Part shown: positions 31,928 through 43,072 of the stretch, piece after piece
Layout: each line of letters begins with the position of its first letter
Numbering within the stretch: position 1 is the first letter of the stretch
NCBI RefSeq assembly: GCF_036346855.1
Contig: NZ_CP107841.1
Coordinates: forward strand, 3,662,001-3,726,000
Reading direction: 5' to 3'
Origin: Streptomyces europaeiscabiei
GTDB taxonomy: Bacteria; Actinomycetota; Actinomycetes; Streptomycetales; Streptomycetaceae
Length of the DNA: 64,000 nucleotides
The notes under the pieces: generated by a model
The model's database searches: none
What the model saw: only the letters and a program-made list of their open reading frames with translations
What the model was told of the DNA's origin: nothing
Made by a program: the position numbers and the translations under genes

Positions 31928-32014
31928 GCGGCGGCCGTGGGGCCCGGCACCGCCGCCGGGCACTCACTCCTGGCAGTACTCGGAAGTACGGACGAGACCC
32001 CGGCGGTGCCGTAC

Positions 32015-32707
32015 TCAGCGAACGCTGACGCCGAACGCCCCGAGTCCCGCCCTGCGTACGGCGATCGACCCGTACGGCGTGCGCAGCCTGAGCCACGCGC
32101 CCGACGAGAACAGTCCCGGCGACGCCTCCTCGGACGGGCCGGCCGTCCGTGCGGTGCGGAGGAAACCGAGCGACTGGGCCGCGTGCACGGCCCGCACCGG
32201 CAGAGGTGTGTCCCCGACCGTCCGGGACCATATCTCCCGCCCGATCCGGTCGAGCTCGGCCCGCGTACGCCGCTCGGGCACCAGTTCCTCGGTACGGGAG
32301 CGGAATTCGCGCACCGCCGCGGAGACCATCGCCCTTAGCGCGTCCGGCGCGGGCAGTCCCGCTTCCGGCCGCCATCCGCCGCGCGGGGGAAGCACTCCGG
32401 CCCACGGCGGCCCGGTCACCGCCCCCGGGACGAGCGCCGTACCCCCGGCCTCGTCGACGGACTCCAGGAGTTCACCGGCCGACACGGTCACGTCGAGCGT
32501 GACGTCGAGTCCGTTCTCGTAGGGCTTGGCGAGACGCGCGGCCCTGATCGCCAGGACCTCGAAGGAGGGTGGCCGGCCGAAGACGGCCAGTGCCGTGCCG
32601 GTCGCCTGGAGACGCACCGCTGCTCCACGGTCGTAGTGGAGCAGCCTGGAGAGGAAGGCCGCGAGATCCGCCGCCTCCCCCTCGTCAGCGAGATGGAGCA
32701 CCGTCAT
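32015..32707 (-). CDS. Hypothetical actinobacterial protein
   Basis: 230 residues from an ATG at 32707, overlapping the stop of the thioesterase gene by four bases. The N-terminus (TVLHLADEGEAADLAAFLSR) is helical. The central part has an alternating strand pattern (VRLQATGTALAVFGRPPSFEVL), and the C-terminal half has a helix rich in Arg/Glu. No signal peptide or membrane helix is seen. No family is recognised. The coupling to ettA and the thioesterase suggests one transcript. Confidence 0.72.
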   Translation of the reverse strand: MTVLHLADEGEAADLAAFLSRLLHYDRGAAVRLQATGTALAVFGRPPSFEVLAIRAARLAKPYENGLDVTLDVTVSAGELLESVDEAGGTALVPGAVTGPPWAGVLPPRGGWRPEAGLPAPDALRAMVSAAVREFRSRTEELVPERRTRAELDRIGREIWSRTVGDTPLPVRAVHAAQSLGFLRTARTAGPSEEASPGLFSSGAWLRLRTPYGSIAVRRAGLGAFGVSVR

Positions 32708-33117
32708 GCGGCGACGGCCTCCTCCTCGTCGTCGTCCCTGTACTCCTCCAGGAACTCGCGCTCCTCGGCCGTGATCCGGCGAGGCCGCTGGGTCGCGAAG
32801 TCGAACGGCACTATCACCGTCGAGGCCCGGACGTAGACCTGCTCGGGGTCCTTGACCTCGTAGGCGATCGTGAACGACGCCGCTCTTATCTCCGTGACCC
32901 ACAGCTCGATGTCCACCGGCGTGTGCCGGTGGACCAGCTGCCGCTTGTAGTCGATCTCATGGCGTGCCACCACGGACCCCTGCTTGAAGTCCTTCTCCGG
33001 GCGGAACAGGAAGTCGATACGGGCTTCCTCCAGGTAGCGGAGGAAGACCACGTTGTTGACGTGGCCGTACGCGTCCATGTCCGCCCAGCGCAGTGGGCAG
33101 CGGTAGATGTGCCGCAA
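32704..33117 (-). CDS. Acyl-CoA thioesterase (hot-dog 4HBT family)
   Basis: 137 residues if started at the TTG at 33117 (LRHIYRCPLRWADMDAYGHV), two bases after the ettA stop. Homology starts there, so the longer frame inside ettA is rejected. WADMDAYGHVNNVVFLRYLE is the 4HBT active-site segment, with Asp as the catalytic residue and the central hot-dog helix. The C-terminus is acidic (EEYRDDDEEEAVAA). It probably hydrolyses acyl-CoA or acyl-carrier thioesters in the cytosol; the chain length is unknown. Confidence 0.85.
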   Translation of the reverse strand: MRHIYRCPLRWADMDAYGHVNNVVFLRYLEEARIDFLFRPEKDFKQGSVVARHEIDYKRQLVHRHTPVDIELWVTEIRAASFTIAYEVKDPEQVYVRASTVIVPFDFATQRPRRITAEEREFLEEYRDDDEEEAVAA

Positions 33118-33119
33118 GA

Positions 33120-34784
<1,665 letters not shown>

Positions 34785-35024
34785 GAGAAACCGTCCGGCA
34801 ACTTGAAATCTGGCAGTGGGCAGTACCACCCATCTTGCCGCACGGCCACCCCTCGACGGAAACCGGATGGTGAAGCCCCCCGGACGAGCGACGCGGCCCG
34901 GCGCCTTGGGGGCATACCGGGGCCGCGTCGTACGCACGTGTCAGCGCGCGGTCACCCACTGTTGAGTTGCCAAGGATCTCTTCCTCTCACGGATCCACCG
35001 CACGGTTCTCTCGGCGGAGTCCCT

Positions 35025-36467
35025 TCACGGATTCCGCTTGCGAAGGAGGATCATCACCGCGCCGCCGATCACGACCAGTCCGATGGCGATGCCCCCGATC
35101 AGCGGGGTGGCGCCGGAGCTGCCCGTCTCGGCGAGATCGGCGGCGGAGTCGGCGGCCACGCCGCCGCCCACCGTCGCCGGGCTCGGCTCGCTCAGCGTCT
35201 GGACCGAGTCCCCGCCGGCGCCGGTCGCGGTCTCCGTCCGGCAGTCGAGCACGCCCCGGAACTGCTTCGCGAAGCCGTTCGGTCCCTCGATCGTGAAGTC
35301 GTACGCCTGGTCCTCCTGGAGCGGGATCGTCACCGTGCGGGTCTCGCCCGCGTCGATGGTGTACGTGATCCCCATCAGCTCGAAGTCGAACGGCTTGTCG
35401 CCCTCGTTGGCGGCCGTGATCTCCAAGCCGCCCTCGGCGCAGTTCTTCTCGGCGGACAGTGCGGGTATCGCACCCTTCCCGGCCCAGTGCGCGGTCGCCG
35501 TCACGGAGACCGTGGACTCGCTGGAGCCCGCGAGGATCTGGGTCTGGCTGCGGGTCTCGGAGGCGAAGGCACGGCCGACCGGCACGGTCGTCGAGGCCTC
35601 CACGGTCAGCTCGGCCGAGCCGTCCGCGGTCTTCTCGGGCACCTCGAAGTACAGCTCACTGCCGTCACCGGCCGACGTCACGGCCTCGCCGTCCGCGTCG
35701 ACGACCCGCACGCCGTCCGCCGTCCCGTCCGAGGGCGGGGTCACGGTCACGGCGTCCGCGTTGGTGTGCACCGTGACCGGGCCGAGCCGCTCGCCCGGCC
35801 GGCCGGAGACCGCCGGCGGGTCGAGCGTCAGGGAGGCGGCCGGTTCCGCCAGGTTCCGCGCGCTCTTCTCCAGGTGGTCCGCGAGCTTCTCCGCCTCCGG
35901 GTCCAGAGCCGTCACCTCGGCACCGTCCGAGTACCGCCAGATCGCCACCTGCGTTCCGGTCGCGGCGTCCTCCTCGGTGAGGGCCTTGACCCCGGCCTTG
36001 TCGGCGAGTGCCGCGAGGTCGTTCACCTGCGGGTAGGAGTTCTGCAGGATCCAGCGGATCTTGCCCGCTTCCTTGTTGGCTCCCAGCGAGGTGCCGCTCC
36101 AGGGGGTCTCCTGGTACTCGGCGTCCTTCTGCGTGGGGTTCTGGATGTCGACACAGTAGGTCTGCAGGGTGCCGCCGCCGTCGACGAACATCTCGAACAG
36201 TCCTGCGGGAAGCTGCTGTTCCTGGCCGTCGTCGGTCCGGAGCACGGCCGTCCCGTACGTCTTGAGGCCGCCTATGGTCGCGGTCGCTCCGCCCGAGCTC
36301 TGCGCCGTCTCGTCGGCGACGGCCGGGCCCGCGGTGACGATCGCACCCGCGAGGACGAGTCCGGACGCGAGTGACACCGCGGCGAGGCGGGCCGCCCCTC
36401 GCCTGCACGCCGCCCAGCCGGACGACCCGGACGACCCGGAGAACGACACCGAGAACGTAGAAACCAC
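35025..36467 (-). CDS. Thioester-domain surface protein with LAETG sortase signal
   Basis: 480 residues from a GTG at 36467 with AAGGGA upstream; the longer frame lacks a signal at its start. The signal peptide ends near PAVA-DE (about 51). The thioester domain follows: Cys105 in LQTYCVDIQN and Gln173 in GTQVAIWRYSDG are the pair that forms an internal Cys-Gln thioester able to bond covalently to surface amines. Two Ig-like beta modules (about 225-430) act as stalk. The C-terminus is LAETG, a membrane helix and RKRNP, a class E sortase signal common in Streptomyces. It is a cell-wall-anchored adhesin. The 272-base gap 36468-36739 contains its promoter region and no gene. Confidence 0.9.
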   Translation of the reverse strand: MVSTFSVSFSGSSGSSGWAACRRGAARLAAVSLASGLVLAGAIVTAGPAVADETAQSSGGATATIGGLKTYGTAVLRTDDGQEQQLPAGLFEMFVDGGGTLQTYCVDIQNPTQKDAEYQETPWSGTSLGANKEAGKIRWILQNSYPQVNDLAALADKAGVKALTEEDAATGTQVAIWRYSDGAEVTALDPEAEKLADHLEKSARNLAEPAASLTLDPPAVSGRPGERLGPVTVHTNADAVTVTPPSDGTADGVRVVDADGEAVTSAGDGSELYFEVPEKTADGSAELTVEASTTVPVGRAFASETRSQTQILAGSSESTVSVTATAHWAGKGAIPALSAEKNCAEGGLEITAANEGDKPFDFELMGITYTIDAGETRTVTIPLQEDQAYDFTIEGPNGFAKQFRGVLDCRTETATGAGGDSVQTLSEPSPATVGGGVAADSAADLAETGSSGATPLIGGIAIGLVVIGGAVMILLRKRNP

Positions 36468-36739
36468 AGAATTTCCCTTCGAGCAGGACCCGTTGACGTG
36501 GGGGGTTGTGGTCCCACCAGCAGAATCAGAAGCCCCGTGAGCTATGCCCGGCATCCTAGGGATGAGGCGCACCACTCTTCCCAGTCGTATCGTCGGACAA
36601 CCGATCCGAATCGGAATCGTTATCGCCTGCACAGCTCGCGAACAACTCTTAGCGACAAATCGACCAGATGCACGCACGGACTCTTCACCATGCATTCGCC
36701 GATGAGCCACGACCGGAGCCACGGCCTGATGTTCTGATG

Positions 36740-37219
36740 TCACGTCACCCCGACGGGCTCCGGCCGGAGTTCGGTTTCCGGGTCGAGCCGGCTCCCGGCC
36801 GGCGGTGTCTCCCAGTTCGGCTCCGGCCGGGACTGGGACTGAGCCCCCACCGGCGTCTCGCCCCGGGCCGCCCGCCTGAACGCCGATGTACCCCGCGACA
36901 GATCGTGGCCGATGGTGACCGCGTCGACGTCCGCCGAGGCCCAGCTCTGCCCGTCCCGCTGTTCGGTCCGCACCTTCAACCGCCCCTGCACCACCACCGG
37001 ATCACCCAGTGACACGGACGACGCCACGTTCGCGGCGAGCGTGCGCCGCGCCCACACCGTGAAGAAGTTGGTGTGCCCGTCGGTCCACTCGTTCTTCTCC
37101 CGGTCCCAGTACCGCGAGGTCACCGCCAGCCGGAACCGGGCCGACGAACCCGTCGACAACTCCCGGCAGACCGGCTGGGTCGCCACGTTCCCCACCACGC
37201 ACACCATCGTCTCGTTCAT
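36740..37219 (-). CDS. ssbB: Single-stranded DNA-binding protein, SsbB-like
   Basis: 159 residues from an ATG at 37219 with AGGAGGGG upstream. The OB fold covers about 3-110: ETMVCVVGNVATQPVCREL, ARFRLAVTSRYWDREKNEW and FFTVWARRTLAANVASSVSL. The tail is Pro/Arg-rich and lacks the acidic DDDIPF end of SsbA, which fits Streptomyces SsbB, the paralogue tied to chromosome segregation during sporulation. It is near dynB/dynA, also sporulation genes. The 217 bases upstream (37220-37436) show no gene. Confidence 0.88.
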   Translation of the reverse strand: MNETMVCVVGNVATQPVCRELSTGSSARFRLAVTSRYWDREKNEWTDGHTNFFTVWARRTLAANVASSVSLGDPVVVQGRLKVRTEQRDGQSWASADVDAVTIGHDLSRGTSAFRRAARGETPVGAQSQSRPEPNWETPPAGSRLDPETELRPEPVGVT

Positions 37220-37436
37220 CTCGCGAACCCCTCCTTCACGCCGGCACCGACGCCGGCCGGACACGCGTACGGGCCCGTCCCGTACGACTGCTGCGTCTGT
37301 CGTGCGGCGGTGCTGTGATCGCCGCGTGTTCAGACTGCCGTCGTCGGGCCGAGCCCGCTGAGCCCTGTGCACTACCCGCCGGTTGTGGACAACTCCGTCA
37401 CCCGACGGGGTGAACCACCCGCACAGGGGCCGCCTC

Positions 37437-39512
37437 TCACCCCACCGGGGCCGCCCCCAGCACCCGCCCGTACTGCTCCCGCACCTCCCGGTACCGCAGC
37501 AGCTCGGCGGCCACCGGATCCAGCACCCGCGCCCGGCCGCACCCGGCGGCGGCCTCCCGCAGCCGCCGTTCCGCCTCGTGGCCGTACCGCCGGGCCGGAC
37601 CGCGGGCGGCCAGTCGACAGCCCCACTCGACGGCCGGGCCGCCGACGATGCCGGTCACCATCAGCAGCACCGGCACCCCGAGATTCGGTGTCATGAAGCC
37701 AATGATCTGCCCCAACAGCCACAATCCGCCGATGACTTGGAGGAGGGTCATGGACGCCTGAGCGAGCACCGCGGCGGGCCACCAGCCCGGCCGCGGCGGC
37801 CGCCCCGTCGGCGCCCCGACCCGCACCGCCAGCTCGTCCAGCGCCTCGGGCAGCCCCTGCGCCCCGCGTACGGCCGCCTCACGCACCGCCTGGGCCCAGG
37901 GCGTGGGCAACCCCGCCGCGGCACGCTCGGACAACGTACGCACTGCCTGCTCGACGCGCTGTCGGGCGGTGGACTCCTCGTCCACGGGCGCCGCCAGGGC
38001 GAGCCGCCCCGTGGGGGGTTCGCTCCGGTCCTGGTACCACCGCCACAGCCGTAGCCAGGGGGTGCCGCACGCGCGGTTGGCGTGGCGCAGCCAGACGCGT
38101 TCGGCGGCCTCGCCCGCCGCGGTGGCGCCGACGGCGTCCGCAAGCCGCGCGGCGAAGTCGTCCCGGGCCTGCTCGCTGAGCCCCGTACGCCGCTGGTTCG
38201 CGTACACCGGCCACAGCCGCGCGGCCGCCGCGTCCAGATCGGCTCGCACCCGGCGGGCGGGCGCGCCCCGCTCGGCCACGAACTGCTCCAGCGCGTCGCG
38301 CAGTTCCCCCACCCCGTCCCCGGTGAACGCGGACAGCGCGAGCACGGTGGCGCCCGGTTCGCCGTGCTCGCCCAGCGCGATCCCGTCCTCGTCGAGCAGT
38401 CGCCGCAGGTCGTCGAGCACCTGGTGGGCGGCCTCACCGGGCAGCCGGTCCACCTGGTTGAGGACGACGAACATGACCTCCGCGTGACCGGCCAGGGGCC
38501 TCAGATAGCGCTCGTGGAGGACGGCGTCGGCGTACTTCTCCGGGTCGACGACCCAGATGACCGCGTCCACGAGCGCCAGGATCCGGTCGACCTGCTCCCG
38601 GTGCTGCACCGCCGCCGAGTCGTGGTCGGGCAGATCCACCAGCACGAGGCCGCGCAACCTGGCCTCCGCCTCCGGGCTCTGCATCGGCCGCCGCCGCAGC
38701 CGACCCGGAATGCCCAGCCGGTCGATGAGACTCGCCGCGCCGTCGCTCCAGCTGCACGCGATGGGCGCGGCCGTGGTGGGCCGCCGTACGCCCGTCTCCG
38801 AGATCGCCACCCCCGCGAGCGCGTTGAACAGCGTCGACTTGCCGCTGCCGGTGGCGCCCGCGATGGCGACGACCGTGTGCTGCCCCGAGAGCCTGCGCCG
38901 TGCCGCGGCCTCGTCCAGAACCCGTCCGGCCTCCGCCAGGGTCGTACTGTCCAGCCGCGTACGGGACTGCCCCACCAGCTCCCGCAGCGCGTCGAGCCGC
39001 GACCTCAGGCGCCCGTCGTACGCGAGCGGGGTGACCGTCTGCGCCGCCGAAGCCCTGCTCTCCACGCCCGGAACCCGCTCGGCGGCACTCGTCTCGGTGG
39101 CCCGCCGGGCGATGAGCCCGTCGTCCCACGGGTCGCCCGAGTCCGTACCAGCGGACGGATCCCCGGAAGTGCCGGCGCCGGAACGGTCGGGCACGCGCGC
39201 GTGGACGTCGTTCCCGCCCATCGAACGCTGCTCGCCGTTCGATCGCTGCTCGCGGCTCGGGAGGGCCGGTGGACCTGCGGTCCGGTCCCGCGCCTCGCTC
39301 CTCTCGGAACGCCGGCTCTCGGCACTCCCCGACGGCCCCCCGTCCGGGTTCGCCGGGCGCCCTTCTTCGGCAGCGGCCTCCAAGGAGAAGCCCCTCCCCC
39401 CATCGTCACGCCTCCTGTCGGCCTTCCTGTCGGCCCCCGTGTCGTCACCCGTCTCGGGGACGTCGTCTCCGGTCTGATCCGTGTGGTCAGCGACGGCGGT
39501 CACGGCGGTCAC
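37437..39512 (-). CDS. dynB: Dynamin-like GTPase DynB (membrane-anchored)
   Basis: 691 residues from a GTG at 39512 overlapping the dynA stop (GTGA); a second in-frame GTG lies at 39503. The first 165 residues are a charged disordered region. The GTPase domain has G1 [20 protein letters not shown]3 [14 protein letters not shown] and G4 [12 protein letters not shown]. Near residues 575-640 are two adjacent membrane helices ([20 protein letters not shown] and [15 protein letters not shown]). In S. venezuelae a dynA-dynB pair stabilises FtsZ rings at sporulation septa, with DynB as the membrane protein. This pair matches that order and layout. Confidence 0.85.
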   Translation of the reverse strand: MTAVTAVADHTDQTGDDVPETGDDTGADRKADRRRDDGGRGFSLEAAAEEGRPANPDGGPSGSAESRRSERSEARDRTAGPPALPSREQRSNGEQRSMGGNDVHARVPDRSGAGTSGDPSAGTDSGDPWDDGLIARRATETSAAERVPGVESRASAAQTVTPLAYDGRLRSRLDALRELVGQSRTRLDSTTLAEAGRVLDEAAARRRLSGQHTVVAIAGATGSGKSTLFNALAGVAISETGVRRPTTAAPIACSWSDGAASLIDRLGIPGRLRRRPMQSPEAEARLRGLVLVDLPDHDSAAVQHREQVDRILALVDAVIWVVDPEKYADAVLHERYLRPLAGHAEVMFVVLNQVDRLPGEAAHQVLDDLRRLLDEDGIALGEHGEPGATVLALSAFTGDGVGELRDALEQFVAERGAPARRVRADLDAAAARLWPVYANQRRTGLSEQARDDFAARLADAVGATAAGEAAERVWLRHANRACGTPWLRLWRWYQDRSEPPTGRLALAAPVDEESTARQRVEQAVRTLSERAAAGLPTPWAQAVREAAVRGAQGLPEALDELAVRVGAPTGRPPRPGWWPAAVLAQASMTLLQVIGGLWLLGQIIGFMTPNLGVPVLLMVTGIVGGPAVEWGCRLAARGPARRYGHEAERRLREAAAGCGRARVLDPVAAELLRYREVREQYGRVLGAAPVG

Positions 39513-41146
39513 CTCTCCTTCTGCAGTACGGACAGGGCGGCGATGAGTTCGGCCTGTGGTTCGGGGTGCACGTCGAGTGCGTCGAGCGGGGCGAGACGGC
39601 GTTCGCGCTCGGTGTCGAGGGCCCGGTCGAGGTACTCGGTGAGCAGCCGTCCGCCCCGGTCGCGCAGCCGCAGCGCGCCGTGCGCCCCGATCCGTTCGGC
39701 GAGCCCCTCCCCCGCGGACCGGGCCCGCCGGCCGCCCAACAGGGCGGTGGCGCCCAGGGCGGCCACCGCCTCCACGTCCGGCGCGACACTCCGGTCGAGG
39801 CCACGCACCTCTTCCTCGGCGTACTCCTCAAGGACGCGCCGCCAGCGTCGTACGGTCATCCCGATCCGGTGCTCGACGCTCTCCCGCGTGGCGTCACGTT
39901 CCGTCAGCCCGGCGGCCACGGCGGCCGGTTCACGGCGCCAGGCCTCGCCGATCCGCTCGTCGGCGGCGGTGACGGCGCACAGCAGCAGGGTGCCGAGGCT
40001 TTCGGCCAGTGCGTCGAGCAGTTCACCGGCGGTGCAGTCGAGGGGATAGCTGCGCCACCGCTTGAGGGCGTCCCCCGCGAGTACGGCCCCCGACTGCAGA
40101 CGCCCCTTCACGCGCGCGTGCTCGCTGTCGTACGCCGTGTCGACGGCGGTGGTGAGCCGCAGGGCGGCGGAGTACTGCTGGGCCGCCGCGCTCGCCAGCT
40201 CGGGCATCCGGGACCTCAGCGAGTCGAGAACCCCGTGCGCGGTGCGGGCCACGGCCTCGTGCCGGACTGCCGGATCGGTCGCCTGCTGGACGAGCCAGGC
40301 CCGTAGCGATGCGACGGCGGTGCCCGGCAGCAGCCCGCCGCCCCACGCGGACTCGGGCAGCTCGGGCACGGTGAACCGGGGCACGTCACCGAGCCCGGCC
40401 TTGGTCAGCAGCGCCCCGTACTGCCGGGAAACCTCGGACACCACCTGGTGGGGCACCCGGTCGAGCACGGTCACCAGGGTCGCCCGGTGTTCCTTCGCGG
40501 ACCGCAGCAGATGCCACGGCACGGCGTCGGCGTAGCGGGATGCCGTGGTGACCATCACCCAGATGTCGGCGGCGCAGATGAGTTCGGCGGCGAGGACGCG
40601 GTTGTCGGCGTCCAGGGAATCGACGTCGGGCGCGTCGAGGAGGGCGAGCCCGGGCGGAAGGCTGTCGGCGGTCTCGATGCGCAGAATGCGCTCGCTCCCC
40701 TTGCCGCCACCCTTGCCCCCGCCCGGCGGGAACGACTCGTCGCCCGGATCCTGACCGGGCTCCTGCTGAGGTACCCACGCTCGGGTGAGGTTGGGCAGCA
40801 CGCGCATGCCACTGAACCAATGATGGTCCTCGGGATGGCAGATCAGTACGGGCGTGCGGGTCGTCGGCCGCAGCACGCCGGCCTCACTGACCTTCCGCCC
40901 CACCAGGGAGTTGACGAGAGTGGACTTGCCGGCTCCGGTCGACCCCCCGACAACGGCCAGCAACGGCGCTTCGGGTTGCCGCAACCGGGGCACCAAGTAG
41001 TCGTCGAGTTGCGCGAGTAGTTCGTCGCGGTCGGCACGCGCGCGCGGGGCTCCTGCCAGGGGCAGCGGGAAGCGCGCGGCGGCGACACGGTCGCGCAGGG
41101 TGGATAGCGCGTCGAGCAGCTGGGGCCGTACGTCCAAGGTCACCAC
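39509..41146 (-). CDS. dynA: Dynamin-like GTPase DynA
   Basis: 545 residues from the GTG at 41146 ([20 protein letters not shown]); an ATG at 41185 would add 13 residues. The GTPase domain has G1 [20 protein letters not shown] (about 65-84), a Thr-containing switch region ([12 protein letters not shown]), G3 [15 protein letters not shown] and a G4-like [11 protein letters not shown]. The helical C-terminal half lacks clear membrane helices, unlike its partner. It is translationally coupled to dynB. Its role, forming a complex with DynB and the sporulation divisome, is inferred from gene order and family. Confidence 0.85.
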   Translation of the reverse strand: MVTLDVRPQLLDALSTLRDRVAAARFPLPLAGAPRARADRDELLAQLDDYLVPRLRQPEAPLLAVVGGSTGAGKSTLVNSLVGRKVSEAGVLRPTTRTPVLICHPEDHHWFSGMRVLPNLTRAWVPQQEPGQDPGDESFPPGGGKGGGKGSERILRIETADSLPPGLALLDAPDVDSLDADNRVLAAELICAADIWVMVTTASRYADAVPWHLLRSAKEHRATLVTVLDRVPHQVVSEVSRQYGALLTKAGLGDVPRFTVPELPESAWGGGLLPGTAVASLRAWLVQQATDPAVRHEAVARTAHGVLDSLRSRMPELASAAAQQYSAALRLTTAVDTAYDSEHARVKGRLQSGAVLAGDALKRWRSYPLDCTAGELLDALAESLGTLLLCAVTAADERIGEAWRREPAAVAAGLTERDATRESVEHRIGMTVRRWRRVLEEYAEEEVRGLDRSVAPDVEAVAALGATALLGGRRARSAGEGLAERIGAHGALRLRDRGGRLLTEYLDRALDTERERRLAPLDALDVHPEPQAELIAALSVLQKER

Positions 41147-41455
41147 ATGCGAAGAATGCCCAATTTTGTGGACATTCTGAAGCATATAAGTACGCCTGCG
41201 CGCCGACAGGACACACGGGACGGAGGGGACGAGAGGGGCGCAGGCATAACGAGTGCACAACACCCGGGGCCCGAGGCGCCAAAAGAGGTGCACGATTCGT
41301 ACCTGCCTGCGATTATCAGGACCGCTTCACCGAACCTCCACATTGAGCCACGGAGGCGAAGCAACAGGGACAAGGACTCGGGAGCCCTATCCTTGTCCCC
41401 GGCAACGTCACGGATCAGCCCACACCCGGGCACCACGACAGAGGCCACCACACCG
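41147..41455. other. Intergenic region between dynA and tRNA-Arg, with hairpin
   Basis: About 309 bases with no gene. GGGACAAGGA at 41367-41376 pairs with TCCTTGTCCC at 41390-41399, a terminator-like stem. The right end must hold the tRNA promoter and the left end the dynA promoter; neither is distinct enough to mark. Confidence 0.5.
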
Positions 41456-41528
41456 GCCCCCGTAGCTCAGTGGATAGAGCAGGCGCCTTCTAAGCGCTTG
41501 GCCGCAGGTTCGAGTCCTGCCGGGGGCG
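41456..41528 (+). tRNA. tRNA-Arg (anticodon TCT)
   Basis: The acceptor arm GCCCCCG at 41456-41462 pairs with CGGGGGC at 41521-41527, with discriminator G at 41528. The D arm is GCTC...GAGC. The anticodon stem-loop is GGCGC CTTCTAA GCGCT with anticodon TCT. The T arm contains GGTTCGAGTCC. CCA is not encoded. A terminator follows. Its 3' half is repeated at 47018-47060, marking it as an integration target. Confidence 0.96.
41483..41525 (+). repeat. Left attachment site (attL) within tRNA-Arg
   Basis: These 43 bases, from the anticodon stem to the start of the 3' acceptor strand, recur exactly at 47018-47060 in the same orientation. They are the presumed core att sequence of the integrated element; the tRNA remains complete. 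Confidence 0.92.
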
Positions 41529-41537
41529 CAAGTCTCC

Positions 41538-41561
41538 ACCCTCCCTTTGGGAGGGTTTTTT
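41538..41561 (+). terminator. Rho-independent terminator of tRNA-Arg
   Basis: ACCCTCCC and GGGAGGGT form a short strong stem with a TTT loop, followed by a run of T to 41561. It begins 10 bases after the tRNA. Confidence 0.92.
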
Positions 41562-41597
41562 GCTGGTCACAGCGGGTATCGCTCGCAACGACAAAGC

Positions 41598-41640
41598 CCC
41601 GGGACACTCCCCCGACGATCAAGGGGAGGGTCCGGGGCTG
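41598..41640. terminator. Hairpin downstream of the integrase remnant
   Basis: An AGCCCCGG arm near 41598 pairs with CCGGGGCT near 41633-41640, extended by CTCCCC/GGGGAG inside. It lies 68 bases beyond the integrase stop on its transcribed side. Confidence 0.6.
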
Positions 41641-41707
41641 TCCGGCTGTCACCGGGTTTTCGCGGGTGACCCTGTCGAATACGTGTCGAAATTCTTGGCG
41701 AGAAGCC

Positions 41708-42467
41708 TCAGTCTCCGTCGGCCGGCTCGGGCAGGTCTCCAGCGGCCTCCAGGCGCCTTTTCAGGTCAGGCAGCTGACCCTCGACGCACCGTGCGTATGT
41801 GGCCAGCAGGACCGGCACGCTGTTCCCGGCCCATTCGGCCACCTGGGCGGGTGGAATTCCGTCATTGAGCCACTTCGTGAGGCGCGTGTGCCGGTTGTCG
41901 TACACCCGCCTCCCTGTGGGCGAGTCGAAGACGTGCGGGAGCAGGACGGCCTTGCGGGCGCTGCGCCACGCCCGGCGGATGACCGAGCCCGCGAGAATGC
42001 CGCCCGTCTCTCCCTGGAACAGCAGATCCCCTGGCTTGAGTTGTTCGTCCTCGATGTGCTGCCGCAGGATGCGCGTCAGGGCGGGATGCCCTGGCACGGT
42101 GCGCGTCTCGCCCTCGACACGGCCCTTCAGGTCGCGTTCCTCGTGGATCTCTCCGGTGTCGGTCCACTGCTTGCCGACCTCCGGAGTCGCCGTGTGGATC
42201 AGCAGCTCGCACCACTGGTCCCCGCCGTCGGGTCCTGGCAGCGTCACGTCCTGCACTCGCATGGCTATGGCTTCCTCCGGTCGCAGAGCGCAGTAGTACA
42301 GCGTGGCGAAGAACGCGTGCAGTCGCTGTCCTCCACGCGGCCTGTTCCGGATCCAGCCGAGGAGTGCCGCCGCCTGGTCCGCGTTCAGCAACGACCGCTT
42401 GTCCACGGCGTTGCTGGTCTTGGCGACAGCCGTCGACTCCTTCCCCCTTGGGGAGGGGATTGGTCCG
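41708..42467 (-). pseudogene. Tyrosine recombinase (integrase), N-terminally truncated
   Basis: Only the catalytic domain remains, about 250 residues open back to the IS junction at 42467 with no proper start; a GTG at 42406 would give 232 residues. Recognisable parts are the first catalytic Arg block (YYCALRPEEAIAMRVQDV), the DNRHTRLTKWLNDGIPPAQV box and the nucleophile Tyr in LLATYARCVEG. The usual His of the AGHS motif is Asn here (AWAGNSV in context EWAGNSV). The core-binding N-terminal half, roughly 150-180 residues, is lost to the IS insertion. It sits 180 bases from attL, as expected for the element's own integrase. Confidence 0.9.
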
Positions 42468-42836
42468 CTGTCAATCCCCTGGTTCTGTAGAGACTTTGGT
42501 TATGCGGTCTGATCTTTCTGGCCGTGTCGCTCGCGCGCTTCGGCGATGATTCTTTCGAACTCCTCGGGCGGTGGGCCGCCGGCCGCGCTGTGCCTTCGTC
42601 GCGGGTTGTAGAACCCAGTGACCCATGTGGCGATCTTCAGGCGGGCCTCGGTCCGGGTCGCGAATTGCCGGCGGTGGATGTACTCGACCTTGATCAGCGA
42701 GTTGAAACTCTCCGCGGCGGCATTGTCCAGAGCGGACCCCACCCGTCCCATGGACTGCACCACGCCCAGGCGGTCACAGAGCTTGTTGTACGCCTCGGAC
42801 GTGTACTCCGCGCCGCGGTCGCTGTGGAAGATCGTC
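42468..42836 (-). mobile_element. IS3-family element, partial copy 1
   Basis: 369 bases nearly identical to 44603-44971; I see two substitutions. They contain the outer IS end (TGTCAATCCCCTGGTTCTGT) and the last third of the OrfB transposase (IFHSDRGAEYTSEAYN, AAAESFNSLIKVEYIH). The first catalytic Asp region and all of OrfA are missing. The copy breaks within the codons for IFHSD and is joined to an unrelated LuxR-type sequence. It is a remnant, inactive. Confidence 0.92.
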
Positions 42837-42950
42837 GCGGCCAAGCTCCACCTCTCGGAGTCCACGGTCCGCAACTACCTCTCCTCCGCGATCGGCAAGA
42901 CAGGCACCCGCAACCGGATGGAGGCGATGCGGGAGGCGGCGGCAGCAGGG
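42837..42950 (+). pseudogene. LuxR-type response regulator C-terminal HTH fragment
   Basis: The plus strand reads AAKLHLSESTVRNYLSSAIG followed by KTGTRNRMEAMREA, the recognition helix and tail of NarL/DesR-type regulators. The receiver domain and first HTH helices are absent, since the fragment begins at the IS junction. The tail runs into a tandem repeat. It is probably left by an IS-mediated deletion or recombination. Confidence 0.82.
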
Positions 42951-42963
42951 GTGGTTGTGACCC

Positions 42964-43044
42964 TGCTGCCGCGGTGGGGGTGGTGACCCCTGCTGCCGCG
43001 GTGGGGGTGGTGACCCCTGCTGCCGCGGTGGGGGTGGTGACCCC
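42964..43044. repeat. 27-bp tandem repeat (three copies)
   Basis: Units start at 42964, 42991 and 43018 (core TGCTGCCGCGGTGGGGGTGG), with partial units on both sides. As a multiple of three they read as VVTPAAAVG repeats on the plus strand. They lie between the LuxR fragment and the end of the membrane-protein gene. Confidence 0.88.
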
Positions 43045-43072
43045 TGCCGCCGCCCTGCCGGCATCGCTCACC

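Noticed and set aside
42964..43044. CRISPR or minisatellite-encoded gene
   Set aside because: Contiguous 27-bp repeats without spacers; the open frame through them lacks a start signal and begins in a gene fragment.
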